Source: a virus. From it: DNA of 43,244 bases. The stretch is taken from positions 1-43,244 of the IMG/VR virus record IMGVR_UViG_3300009448_000014; one strand, written 5' to 3'. A program made the translations under genes and the position numbers. Under the pieces are notes generated by a model. The model saw only the letters and a program-made list of their open reading frames with translations. It was not told the DNA's origin and did not search any database. Below are positions 18,339 to 26,091 of the stretch, piece by piece (position 1 is the first letter of the stretch; every line of letters starts with the position of its first letter).

Positions 18339-19217
18339 ATGGTTCAACATAATGCAATAAGTCAAGCAGAAATACATACTTTAGCTAATTGGACCTTTCC
18401 AAATGCTACAGCAAGAAATAATGCAAGTGTAACTAGTACTGATTTATATAAATTAGCGTTTGAAATTTCTACAGGAAGTTTCTATTTTTTGTTAAATACT
18501 ACTCCCACTTGGGTTAAGTTATTAACTTCTGGTGATAGCACTACTCCTTTAGGTTTAGCTGGAGGGGACCTAGCAGGAAATTATCCTAATCCTACTGTAA
18601 TTAATGATAGTCATTCTCATACACCTGGGATTAGTGTTCCTTTATACCCAACTACGTTACCTCCTACAGGAACAGCCGGAGGAGATTTAATAGGTACATA
18701 TCCTAACCCTACTTTAAAAAATATAGGGGTAACTGCGGGGTCTTATAATAGAGCTACTGTTAGTGTTGATAATAAAGGAAGAGTAACAGCAATTAGTGCT
18801 AATACAGATCCTCCTCTAGCAGGAACGTCTTTTCCTGGTTTTAATAATGTAACTTTAACAGGAACAGCTCAAGCCCCTACTACTATTTATGAAGATAATT
18901 CAAATAAAATAGCAACAACTAAATATGTTACTCAAGGACAAATAATTAAACAAGAACTACCTTTAGGAGAAAGTTTAACTATCAACGAAGATAGTCAAAA
19001 AGTTATTGAGGATAGCTATACTGTTAAAGGTAGTTTAACTATTAAAGGTAGTTTAATTATTAATGGAAGTAGCAATGTTGTTGATATTGTCGAGCCTAAT
19101 TTTCATTCAGAAAATGCCCGCTCTTTGTATATACCTAAAGATTATTTTAAAATTGTGTGTAGTGGTTATACAGTACATTCTTCAATTACAATAGAAGGCA
19201 CATTACAAATTATTTAA
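18339..19217 (+). CDS. Fibre-like structural protein with GGDLxGxYPNPT repeats
   Basis: A 292-aa protein. It contains two copies of the phage fibre repeat GGDLxGxYPNPT (around residues 73-87 and 111-125), followed by a TVSVDNKGRVTAIS segment commonly seen in tail and neck fibres. The C-terminal part has TVKGSLTIKGSLIINGS beta repeats suggesting a beta-helix or trimeric shaft. It lies 1 base after the portal stop, inside the head module. This argues for a head or neck fibre rather than a tail-tip fibre, but the location is the only basis for that. It probably makes a trimer. Confidence 0.65.
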   Translation: MVQHNAISQAEIHTLANWTFPNATARNNASVTSTDLYKLAFEISTGSFYFLLNTTPTWVKLLTSGDSTTPLGLAGGDLAGNYPNPTVINDSHSHTPGISVPLYPTTLPPTGTAGGDLIGTYPNPTLKNIGVTAGSYNRATVSVDNKGRVTAISANTDPPLAGTSFPGFNNVTLTGTAQAPTTIYEDNSNKIATTKYVTQGQIIKQELPLGESLTINEDSQKVIEDSYTVKGSLTIKGSLIINGSSNVVDIVEPNFHSENARSLYIPKDYFKIVCSGYTVHSSITIEGTLQII

Positions 19218-19233
19218 AAAATATTATAAAACT

Positions 19234-20658
19234 ATGGCAGAACTTAATCTCGTAGTTGGCGGAACTCCTCCAGCTCCTTCAATAAATCAAATTAAAATAT
19301 ATCCTAAAACAGATAAACGACTGTATATGCAAGATGATACTGGAGTTGAAGTTAAATTATTAACTAATGAAACTACTCTATCTAGTCTCACAGTACAAGC
19401 TCCTTTATTAACAACTGGCACAAGTACTCCTACTTTATCGGTGGCAAATGTAACAACTACGGCTAATGGTATAATGTTGGCCACTGATAAAGTAAAACTA
19501 AATAGTGCTTCAAATACTAATTCTGCTAATACCTTAGTAAATAGAGATAGTACAGGTAATTTTAGTGCTAATGAAATTACCGCTACTTTATTTAATGGTC
19601 CTTCTTCTACAACCCTAACAATTCCTGCTCTCTCTGGCGCTATTACTTCTACAGGTAATTCTAATTTAACTACTTTATCTAATGGGGTAATTATAAATAC
19701 AAACATTGCAAATACAGCAGCAATTGCAATGAGTAAATTAGCAATTAATCCTACATTAAGAGCAAATCATACAGGGGTACAAGAAGCAAGTACTCTTATT
19801 AATTTAGGGGTAGAAGTAGAAACGTATTTATCTAATGAAGCACCTATTAATGATGGAATGATTAGTGCAGGAGCTCAGATAGCTCTAAATAAATTAGCAG
19901 TTAATCCACTACAACGTAATAATCATACTGGAAGTCAGACCGCTTCTACAATTTCAGATTTTAATGTAGAAGTTGATTTAGCAGTAGGAGATTATTTAGT
20001 TAGTAACCCTATTACTAATGATGAAATTAGTACAACAGCCGCTATTTCTTTAAATAAATTAGCAGTCAACCCTGTTGTGCGTAGTAATCATACTGGAACA
20101 CAATTAGCATCAACTATTTCTAACTTTTCTAGTGCAGTAGCAGCTTCTTTAACCGCAGGAGATGGCGTAACCGTAAGTCCTACAGGAGAAATAAATGTAG
20201 TAGGAACTTTAAATAAAATAGTAGTAGACAGTAATGGTGTAGATATTGATACTAACTATGTAGGCCAATCTTCTATTAATACTCTTGGTTCTATAACTAA
20301 TGGGATTTGGAATGGAACTTTAATTGCCACTAGTTTTGGAGGAACAGGTGCTTCTACTCCAGGAGGAGGTGCTAATAAATTAGTAGCAGTTACTAATATA
20401 TCTAGTTCAGTAAGTTTAAATAATAATGACGGAGTAGCCCTTGTTAATGCAAGTGCAGGAGTAAGAACAATAACTTTGCCTGCTTCAACTACTCTATATA
20501 AATTTACTATTAAAAAAACAGATAGTTCTGCTAATGCGGTAATTATTAACGCAGGGGCAGGTAATCTAATAGAAGGTGTTTCTAGTAAAACATTAGCAGC
20601 GCAATACGATACTATTAGATTAGTGTCTGATGGAACTACAAACTGGTATATTATTTAA
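19234..20658 (+). CDS. Fibre-like protein with tandem NHTGxQxAST repeats
   Basis: A 474-aa, Ala/Thr/Asn-rich protein. The middle holds three tandem units of about 70 aa, each containing SKLAINP or NKLAVNP, then xNHTGxQxASTI. The C-terminal 70 aa (ending in YDTIRLVSDGTTNWYII) resemble the compact tip domains at the ends of phage fibres. Together with the preceding gene it forms a two-gene fibre set between portal and protease. Trimeric fibre on the head/neck, possibly for host adsorption, is inference. It converges on the SWIM gene with an 8-bp overlap. Confidence 0.65.
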   Translation: MAELNLVVGGTPPAPSINQIKIYPKTDKRLYMQDDTGVEVKLLTNETTLSSLTVQAPLLTTGTSTPTLSVANVTTTANGIMLATDKVKLNSASNTNSANTLVNRDSTGNFSANEITATLFNGPSSTTLTIPALSGAITSTGNSNLTTLSNGVIINTNIANTAAIAMSKLAINPTLRANHTGVQEASTLINLGVEVETYLSNEAPINDGMISAGAQIALNKLAVNPLQRNNHTGSQTASTISDFNVEVDLAVGDYLVSNPITNDEISTTAAISLNKLAVNPVVRSNHTGTQLASTISNFSSAVAASLTAGDGVTVSPTGEINVVGTLNKIVVDSNGVDIDTNYVGQSSINTLGSITNGIWNGTLIATSFGGTGASTPGGGANKLVAVTNISSSVSLNNNDGVALVNASAGVRTITLPASTTLYKFTIKKTDSSANAVIINAGAGNLIEGVSSKTLAAQYDTIRLVSDGTTNWYII

Positions 20659-21115
20659 TATTTTGTAGTTTCCAATTATTAATTCGAGCTCTTTGTTCCA
20701 ATAATCCTTCTTTAAATAAAAGATGTTTACACATTTTAGAAGGATTATTAAGGTAAGCTCTACAAGTACATTCATTATTTATTAAGGAATAAACTTCTTC
20801 GCCACCTACACACAAAAAACCTCCTTCAATAGGAATTAATAAATAACCCATAAGTAGCATTTCACTAACAACTAATGATCTAAAAAATTGCTGAACTCCT
20901 CCATGATTTATAACATAAGAAGTAATATCTTGTTTATACATTTTAGATTTTGTATCTTCAGAAACTTCTATAACAAAATAAATCTTCTCTTTTAAGTCAT
21001 CTGTAATTAATTGAGTATTAATAACTTTTTTATATTGTTTGGTGGCTAAAAATTTATTAGCCAACATTATTTCTAAATTAAACATATTTCGCCTATTAAT
21101 TTGAAGTATAGCCAT
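20651..21115 (-). CDS. SWIM zinc-finger protein of unknown role
   Basis: A 154-aa protein encoded against the direction of the surrounding head genes. The C-terminal part carries C116-x-C118-x10-C129-x-H131, the CxCxnCxH signature of SWIM domains, which bind DNA or protein in transposases, helicases and kinases. The N-terminal 110 residues are not recognised. The start at 21115 directly abuts a TATAAT sequence (21121-21116), so translation may instead begin at Met11 if that box is the promoter. A lone SWIM protein in a virion module is unusual. A regulatory or nucleic-acid-binding role is plausible but unproven. Confidence 0.65.
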   Translation of the reverse strand: MAILQINRRNMFNLEIMLANKFLATKQYKKVINTQLITDDLKEKIYFVIEVSEDTKSKMYKQDITSYVINHGGVQQFFRSLVVSEMLLMGYLLIPIEGGFLCVGGEEVYSLINNECTCRAYLNNPSKMCKHLLFKEGLLEQRARINNWKLQNIK

Positions 21116-21150
21116 ATTATAATAAATTTAACAAATAGAAAAAAATCTAA

Positions 21151-22746
21151 ATGAATAATAAAAATAAAGGAGTTTTTCTTCAAGAATTTTACGGAGTGGA
21201 AAAGATTCCCGCGTTAAAAACTAAAGAAGGAACTCCTACTAAATTTGCACAAGCTGCTAAATATTGGGGAGAATCTATTCCTACTACTAAAGAAGAAGTG
21301 GCACAATTAGTTAAATTGGGAATATCGTTGCAAAACGATGTTATTGTTTCAGAAGAAACACTAATAGTTGAAGAAACAAAAGTAGACAATAAATTAAGTA
21401 GTTCCTGGTATTCGGGAACTCAAGAACTTTCTACTCTAACTTCTAATTTAATAAAAGTTCCCTTTGTTAAAAAAGGATCATGGAAACATGATGTATATGG
21501 AAAAGTAGAATTTACTGATAAAGATATTACTGAATTAGTTCAAAACTATAAAAATAATGTAACAGGATTTACACCTTATTTAACATTAGGACATTTAGAT
21601 GAAGAACTAAACTCTACTGATAGTCATCGTAAAAGAGGGAATCTACAAGATATTGTAGTCGAAGGAGATACTACCTTTGGTATTTTTAAAGTAAGCAATG
21701 AAGTTTATGCTAGGGTAAAAAAGGGAGAATATGAATATTCTTCTGGAGAATTCCATCGTAAATTTAAAGATAAAAATAGTGGAAAAGAAGTGGGCACAAC
21801 TGTATTAAGAGTTGCTTTAACTAATTCACCGTTTTTACCTTTTGGTGCAGATAAAGTACAAACACTTTCTAATGAATTAGAAGGTTGCCCAGAAACTAAA
21901 GAGAATTATGTGTTTTTATTATCATTAGATACATCTAATTCTGATAATAAATCTAAAGATAATGATGATACTAAACAATTAGTAGAAGAGTTATCCCCGG
22001 TGGAGAAAGAAAATACTTCTAATATTCCACTAAATACAGATAAACCTCACTTTAAAGAAAATATTACAGTTAATAATAAAAGTACTATGTCAATAGAAAA
22101 TAATGTAACTAAATCTGAAGTAGAAACTTTAGAAGTTAGTAAAGAAGTAGTAAATCCTCCTGCTAAATTAGATATTACAGAAACTGACTCCAAAGAGTCT
22201 GTAAAAACAGTTGTTCAAGAAGATCAAAAAGTAAATCAAAATGACGCTATTCTTTCTAATCTAACTGCACAGTTTCAAAAAGTACAAGAGGTGTATTCTA
22301 AGCAATTAGAAGCTGCTAACGCAACAATAGACGCTCTTACTGGGAAAGTAGATATTCTTACTGACAAATTAGTTGGTCAAGAAAAAGTTACTCAAGCTTT
22401 TTCAAATTCAATGAGCCAAGCTCAAGAAAACGCAGTAATACAAAATTTACAAAATAATGGAGTATTGCCTACAAATATTCAAAGATTTTTAACACTAAAA
22501 AATGCATTTCAAAATGCAGAAAATAAAAATGTTGTTAAATTTTCTGTAAGTGTCGGTGAAGAAGTTAAAGAAGTTGAAAAAAATGTAATTGATGCTGTTG
22601 CAGAATTATTAATTGCAGCTTCTAATCAAACACCTTTAGTTGAGCAACAATTAGGTGTAAGTGCTGGCCGTAGAACAGGTGGGTTTGACTTTAGTTCTAT
22701 TATTGAAAAAAATCAAGCGGCTGCTAAAAAACTAAATAGTAAATAA
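21151..22746 (+). CDS. Prohead protease / scaffold, Mu gpI-like
   Basis: A 531-aa protein. Residues about 110-255 match Mu-like protease I: KKGSWKHDVYGKVEFT, GHLDEE, then YEYSSGEFHRKF and the signature LRVALTNSPFLPFGADKV. This family matures the prohead by cleaving scaffold and itself. Residues about 255-370 are low-complexity, acidic and Lys-rich. About 370-440 form a coiled coil typical of scaffolds, ending in a basic Gly-Gly-Phe-Asp tail. A protease-scaffold fusion fits the single-gene arrangement. An in-frame ATG at 22087 (Met313) would give a scaffold-only product like Mu's nested Z gene, but no ribosome-binding site supports it. It lies just before the capsid gene. Confidence 0.75.
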   Translation: MNNKNKGVFLQEFYGVEKIPALKTKEGTPTKFAQAAKYWGESIPTTKEEVAQLVKLGISLQNDVIVSEETLIVEETKVDNKLSSSWYSGTQELSTLTSNLIKVPFVKKGSWKHDVYGKVEFTDKDITELVQNYKNNVTGFTPYLTLGHLDEELNSTDSHRKRGNLQDIVVEGDTTFGIFKVSNEVYARVKKGEYEYSSGEFHRKFKDKNSGKEVGTTVLRVALTNSPFLPFGADKVQTLSNELEGCPETKENYVFLLSLDTSNSDNKSKDNDDTKQLVEELSPVEKENTSNIPLNTDKPHFKENITVNNKSTMSIENNVTKSEVETLEVSKEVVNPPAKLDITETDSKESVKTVVQEDQKVNQNDAILSNLTAQFQKVQEVYSKQLEAANATIDALTGKVDILTDKLVGQEKVTQAFSNSMSQAQENAVIQNLQNNGVLPTNIQRFLTLKNAFQNAENKNVVKFSVSVGEEVKEVEKNVIDAVAELLIAASNQTPLVEQQLGVSAGRRTGGFDFSSIIEKNQAAAKKLNSK

Positions 22747-22786
22747 TTATTGTCACATCTTTTAAAATAAACAAATTGTATTAATT

Positions 22787-24088
22787 ATGAATAACGGAAT
22801 TCAATACCCAGCTTTTAATTATGATGGTAATATTACTCCTTATGCTATTACCGGCAATACTGAAAATCCTGGAGAACCTTCTTTAACTGAATTAGCCAAA
22901 TCTTTTCAGCCTGTTGTTGGTCAAACAAGTTTATCTGAAGTATTTCCTGATGAAAATATTGGTGAACGCCATGTATATATTCAACAAGAAATGAGCACAG
23001 TAGATACTATCTTTCCTTTAGTACGTTTTGGTGAGCCAGATGTAATTCTAGGTCAAAATTATGGTACTACTAGAGCTTTTACAGTTCAACCTTTGTACAT
23101 TAGACGTTCTAGTGCAGTTTCTTATGGTGAAATTAACAGTAAAGTTAAGCCAGGTACTATGAATGATAAATGGGCTCCTGAAGAGCAAATTGCTCAGGTA
23201 GTCGAAGGTATGGTTCGTGAGCATAACTTAACTTGGGATGTTTGGCGAGCTTCTATGTTACTAGGAGGCATTAACTATACCGATCCTCGTAGCGGTATTG
23301 GAGCTTCTGTTAATGCTCAAATTCCTGCTCGTAATTTCTTTAAATATAATGTAGTAAGTGGTTATCGTGGTCGTCCTGAAGCTCAATTATTCAGAACTCT
23401 AAGTGATTTTAATGATCCTGCTGCTGCCAGTGTTGGTGTTCCTTGGACTCACCCTGATGCTGATATTGTTAATTCAGTAGCGCGCCTTTTACGTTGGTTT
23501 AAAGAAACTAATAAAGGTATGATTACTCGCATGTATATGGCGCCAGAATTAAAAGAAATCTTGTTGATGAGTAATCAAGTTAGATTAGTTACTGGCGGTT
23601 TATTAGGTGTTCCTGGTAAATCTAATAGTCGTATTCTTCCTAATGAAGAGATTGTTGGCTCAGATCAACTAAGTTTGAGTGGTTATAGTTTAGGCTTAGG
23701 TGCAGACGGTCTTAATGCAATTGCCGGCGTTCCTATCTACACAGTAGAAACTACTTATAAAGATCCTACCGATGGTATTAATAAAAGAGTTTGGCCCAAA
23801 AATAAAGTTGTATTTGTTTCTGATAAAACCTCTAACGGCGAAAGTATTCAAGTAGGTCGTACTCAATTCTGTGTATCTGAAGAAAGTGGGGGTAGACCTG
23901 GTATTTGGACTCGTAAACAAACTGAAACTCAAATTCCTGCTGCACCTGGTATGCATATTCAAATGGGTAACGCTGGTATGCCTTATCTCCGATATCCTTA
24001 TATGGTTGCCCATATGACTGTTTGTGAAACTCAGGATATTAATAATAGATTAGGTGTTTTAGGTGATATAAACTTTGGCCAATTTTAA
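22787..24088 (+). CDS. Major capsid protein
   Basis: A 433-aa protein expected to form the icosahedral shell by the HK97 fold. Support comes from position right after the protease/scaffold, length, and sequence character. There is an N-terminal arm (residues 1-60), then a compact alpha/beta region with NKGMITRMYMAPELKEIL and a receptor-like GMHIQMGNAGMPYLRYPY near the C-terminus. It has no signal or membrane segment. Codon use is enriched in GGT and CGT compared with the tail genes, as expected of the most abundant protein. A stem-loop lies just after the stop. Family assignment rests mainly on synteny, since I cannot pin a specific capsid family. Confidence 0.75.
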   Translation: MNNGIQYPAFNYDGNITPYAITGNTENPGEPSLTELAKSFQPVVGQTSLSEVFPDENIGERHVYIQQEMSTVDTIFPLVRFGEPDVILGQNYGTTRAFTVQPLYIRRSSAVSYGEINSKVKPGTMNDKWAPEEQIAQVVEGMVREHNLTWDVWRASMLLGGINYTDPRSGIGASVNAQIPARNFFKYNVVSGYRGRPEAQLFRTLSDFNDPAAASVGVPWTHPDADIVNSVARLLRWFKETNKGMITRMYMAPELKEILLMSNQVRLVTGGLLGVPGKSNSRILPNEEIVGSDQLSLSGYSLGLGADGLNAIAGVPIYTVETTYKDPTDGINKRVWPKNKVVFVSDKTSNGESIQVGRTQFCVSEESGGRPGIWTRKQTETQIPAAPGMHIQMGNAGMPYLRYPYMVAHMTVCETQDINNRLGVLGDINFGQF

Positions 24089-24111
24089 GTAGTTAATTTA
24101 AACTATATTAA

Positions 24112-24142
24112 AGCTGGACACAAAATATAAAAAAGTCCAGCT
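24112..24142 (+). terminator. Stem-loop after capsid gene
   Basis: A perfect 8-bp inverted repeat, AGCTGGAC (24112-24119) and GTCCAGCT (24135-24142), with a 15-nt AT loop, 23 bp after the capsid stop. There is no U-run after it, so it is more likely an RNA-processing or mRNA-stabilising hairpin, or a partial attenuator, than a full intrinsic terminator. Confidence 0.5.
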
Positions 24143-24195
24143 ACAATTTAAAACTAAGAAACAATTATTAAATCAAAAATAGACAATAAATAACT

Positions 24196-25353
24196 ATGCT
24201 TAATTCAAATCAAATTCTTGCAGGTGCGCGTACCAAAGGTGGTATTCAAACTTATGTTAACGGGGATTATTCTTCTATTCCTACTGTTTCTGTAGCAGGA
24301 AGTACTTTTACTTTTACAGGTGGTGTTGAATTTGACGGCCAAGGTTTTGACTTAGCCTCGTATCCTTTTGTGGCAACTTCATTATCTACTTTATTGGTAG
24401 ATGGTAACTATGTTCTTAGTGCAGTACCTTCCTATGTAGAACCTATAGATAGAACCGCAGCGGAAACTTTAGGTCTAAATTATTATGTAGAACAAAATGC
24501 AGCACAAGAAAGTTTAGTTCATTATTTCTTACCATCAGCTCTAGAATCTTCTGTTAATGCAGCAGGTGGTTTTAATAGTCTTTATAAATTAATGGCTATG
24601 GGTGCAGCTTCTGGTGCTGAAATTCAACTAGTAAATTCTTATTCAGATGCTCTTGAAAAAATAGCTGATCCTCGTTTTGTAGGTAAACTCTTTTCTCCTT
24701 CAGGAGTAGGTTATGTTCTTACTAGAGTATATCCACAAAATAATTCATCACGTAATGATGCTTTAGTTGGTTTAACTAATGCACAAATTGAATTGTTTAA
24801 AGCTACTCAAGGATATATTGCAGCAGAACGTAAAATATTCCCTAAAGCTAATGTCTATATTACTGGAAATAATGGCGGCGTACTAGCTAAAATACAAAGA
24901 GCATTTGCTTACTCTTCTTTAGCTAATGCTAATGCTGATGTGAATGCAATTGAAATTAAATTAGATTATGCTGCAGGCAATACTTTATCTGCTCCTGTTG
25001 ATTTAAATGATGTTGTAATTTTGGCTGCTAACTATAGTCATGTAGCAGTATTTGAATATTATCAACCTACTTATATGTCTAAAGGACACGAAGGAACTAA
25101 TCCTGGTGTTTATGATGTATATACAAAAGAAGATAGTAATGTACTAGGTAGATTGAATCCTTTATATCAAGCTCGTGATCTTGAAGTAGCTCGTGTAAGT
25201 GCTGGCAGAGGAATGCCTCTAAATGCAGTAACTAAATATGGTTATCCTCTTCCTTTAGCTAAATTTAATTTAGCAGGAGGCGTTTATAGTGCAGCTACCG
25301 TTTATACCCCTGGTGCTATTCTACCTTCTGGCGGCATAGGTCCTACTCCTTAA
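24196..25353 (+). CDS. Structural protein downstream of the capsid gene
   Basis: A 385-aa protein not assigned to a family. It is Ala/Gly/Ser/Tyr-rich without Cys, with beta-rich segments at both ends and helices in the middle (about residues 100-235). Its codon use resembles that of the capsid gene (frequent GGT and CGT), suggesting high expression. The position directly after the capsid gene suggests a second abundant head protein such as a decoration or minor capsid protein. It has no signal peptide. This is inference from context and codon use. Confidence 0.6.
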   Translation: MLNSNQILAGARTKGGIQTYVNGDYSSIPTVSVAGSTFTFTGGVEFDGQGFDLASYPFVATSLSTLLVDGNYVLSAVPSYVEPIDRTAAETLGLNYYVEQNAAQESLVHYFLPSALESSVNAAGGFNSLYKLMAMGAASGAEIQLVNSYSDALEKIADPRFVGKLFSPSGVGYVLTRVYPQNNSSRNDALVGLTNAQIELFKATQGYIAAERKIFPKANVYITGNNGGVLAKIQRAFAYSSLANANADVNAIEIKLDYAAGNTLSAPVDLNDVVILAANYSHVAVFEYYQPTYMSKGHEGTNPGVYDVYTKEDSNVLGRLNPLYQARDLEVARVSAGRGMPLNAVTKYGYPLPLAKFNLAGGVYSAATVYTPGAILPSGGIGPTP

Positions 25354-25393
25354 GTTAATGTATAATAAAGAAAATTAACAATAAGAGAGATCA

Positions 25394-26062
25394 ATGATTA
25401 GAATTCAAATAACCAGTCCTTTTACATACGAGTATTTTAATGGCGATGCTAAATTACTTAAACGTCATTATTTAACAGCAGGCAATTATTATCATCTCGA
25501 TGAAGAAAAAGACAAGGAAGAAATTAGATTTATTCTCTCTCCTAACTTTATTTTTAAGAACTATATTTATGTAAATCTTGAAACTGTTTCTCAAGATTTA
25601 CAAAATGAGCTAAATCTTGAGAATGGTTTTTATGAGGATACTTCAGTACCTGATGATGAGTATATTCCCACACTTCTACAAAATAATAGATTTATTGATG
25701 CTTCTGAATCCTACATCCATGATGATTTAAATTCAGATCCTTCTTTAACAGTAGAACCCACCCCTAATATTTTTGATCAAACATTTCAAAATGTGGACGA
25801 AGTAAATGTGGAAGTAAAACTTAAAGAAACAGAAGTATTAGGGGCTGAAAATACTCCAGATCTTATTCCTTTAGAACAATTTTCAGAAGAAGTAGAAGAA
25901 GTAAAATCTTACTTTAATGAAGAAAAAAATGCTCGTAAATCTGTGCTAGACGATTTACATTATTCTAAAGTAAAAGAAATTGCTGAATTATATAAAATAG
26001 AATATACATCTAAAAAAGCGGCTATTGACCTTATTCTTACTTTAGAATTTATTGACGATTAA
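25394..26062 (+). CDS. Head protein with C-terminal SAP/HeH-like domain
   Basis: A 222-aa protein. Residues 1-65 are a compact beta-rich region; 75-175 are acidic and probably disordered. The last 40 residues (VLDDLHYSKVKEIAELYKI then a Lys-rich turn and helix) look like the helix-extension-helix fold of SAP, HeH and Rho-N domains, often found in head-completion or capsid-associated proteins that contact DNA. A GAGAGA stretch precedes the start. A role at the head-neck interface is inferred from its place between capsid and neck genes. Confidence 0.55.
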   Translation: MIRIQITSPFTYEYFNGDAKLLKRHYLTAGNYYHLDEEKDKEEIRFILSPNFIFKNYIYVNLETVSQDLQNELNLENGFYEDTSVPDDEYIPTLLQNNRFIDASESYIHDDLNSDPSLTVEPTPNIFDQTFQNVDEVNVEVKLKETEVLGAENTPDLIPLEQFSEEVEEVKSYFNEEKNARKSVLDDLHYSKVKEIAELYKIEYTSKKAAIDLILTLEFIDD

Positions 26063-26091
26063 AAATTTAATATATTACATAACATAATTAA

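Noticed and set aside
19287-19706. 139-codon minus-strand frame opposite the second fibre-like gene
   Set aside because: Val/Leu/Ala-rich antisense of a repetitive fibre gene; no independent promoter or motif.
21113-21144. Ordinary promoter for the SWIM gene at the TATAAT box
   Set aside because: The box touches the proposed ATG and lacks a -35; it would only work with a downstream start codon, so it is noted in the gene entry and not listed as a promoter.
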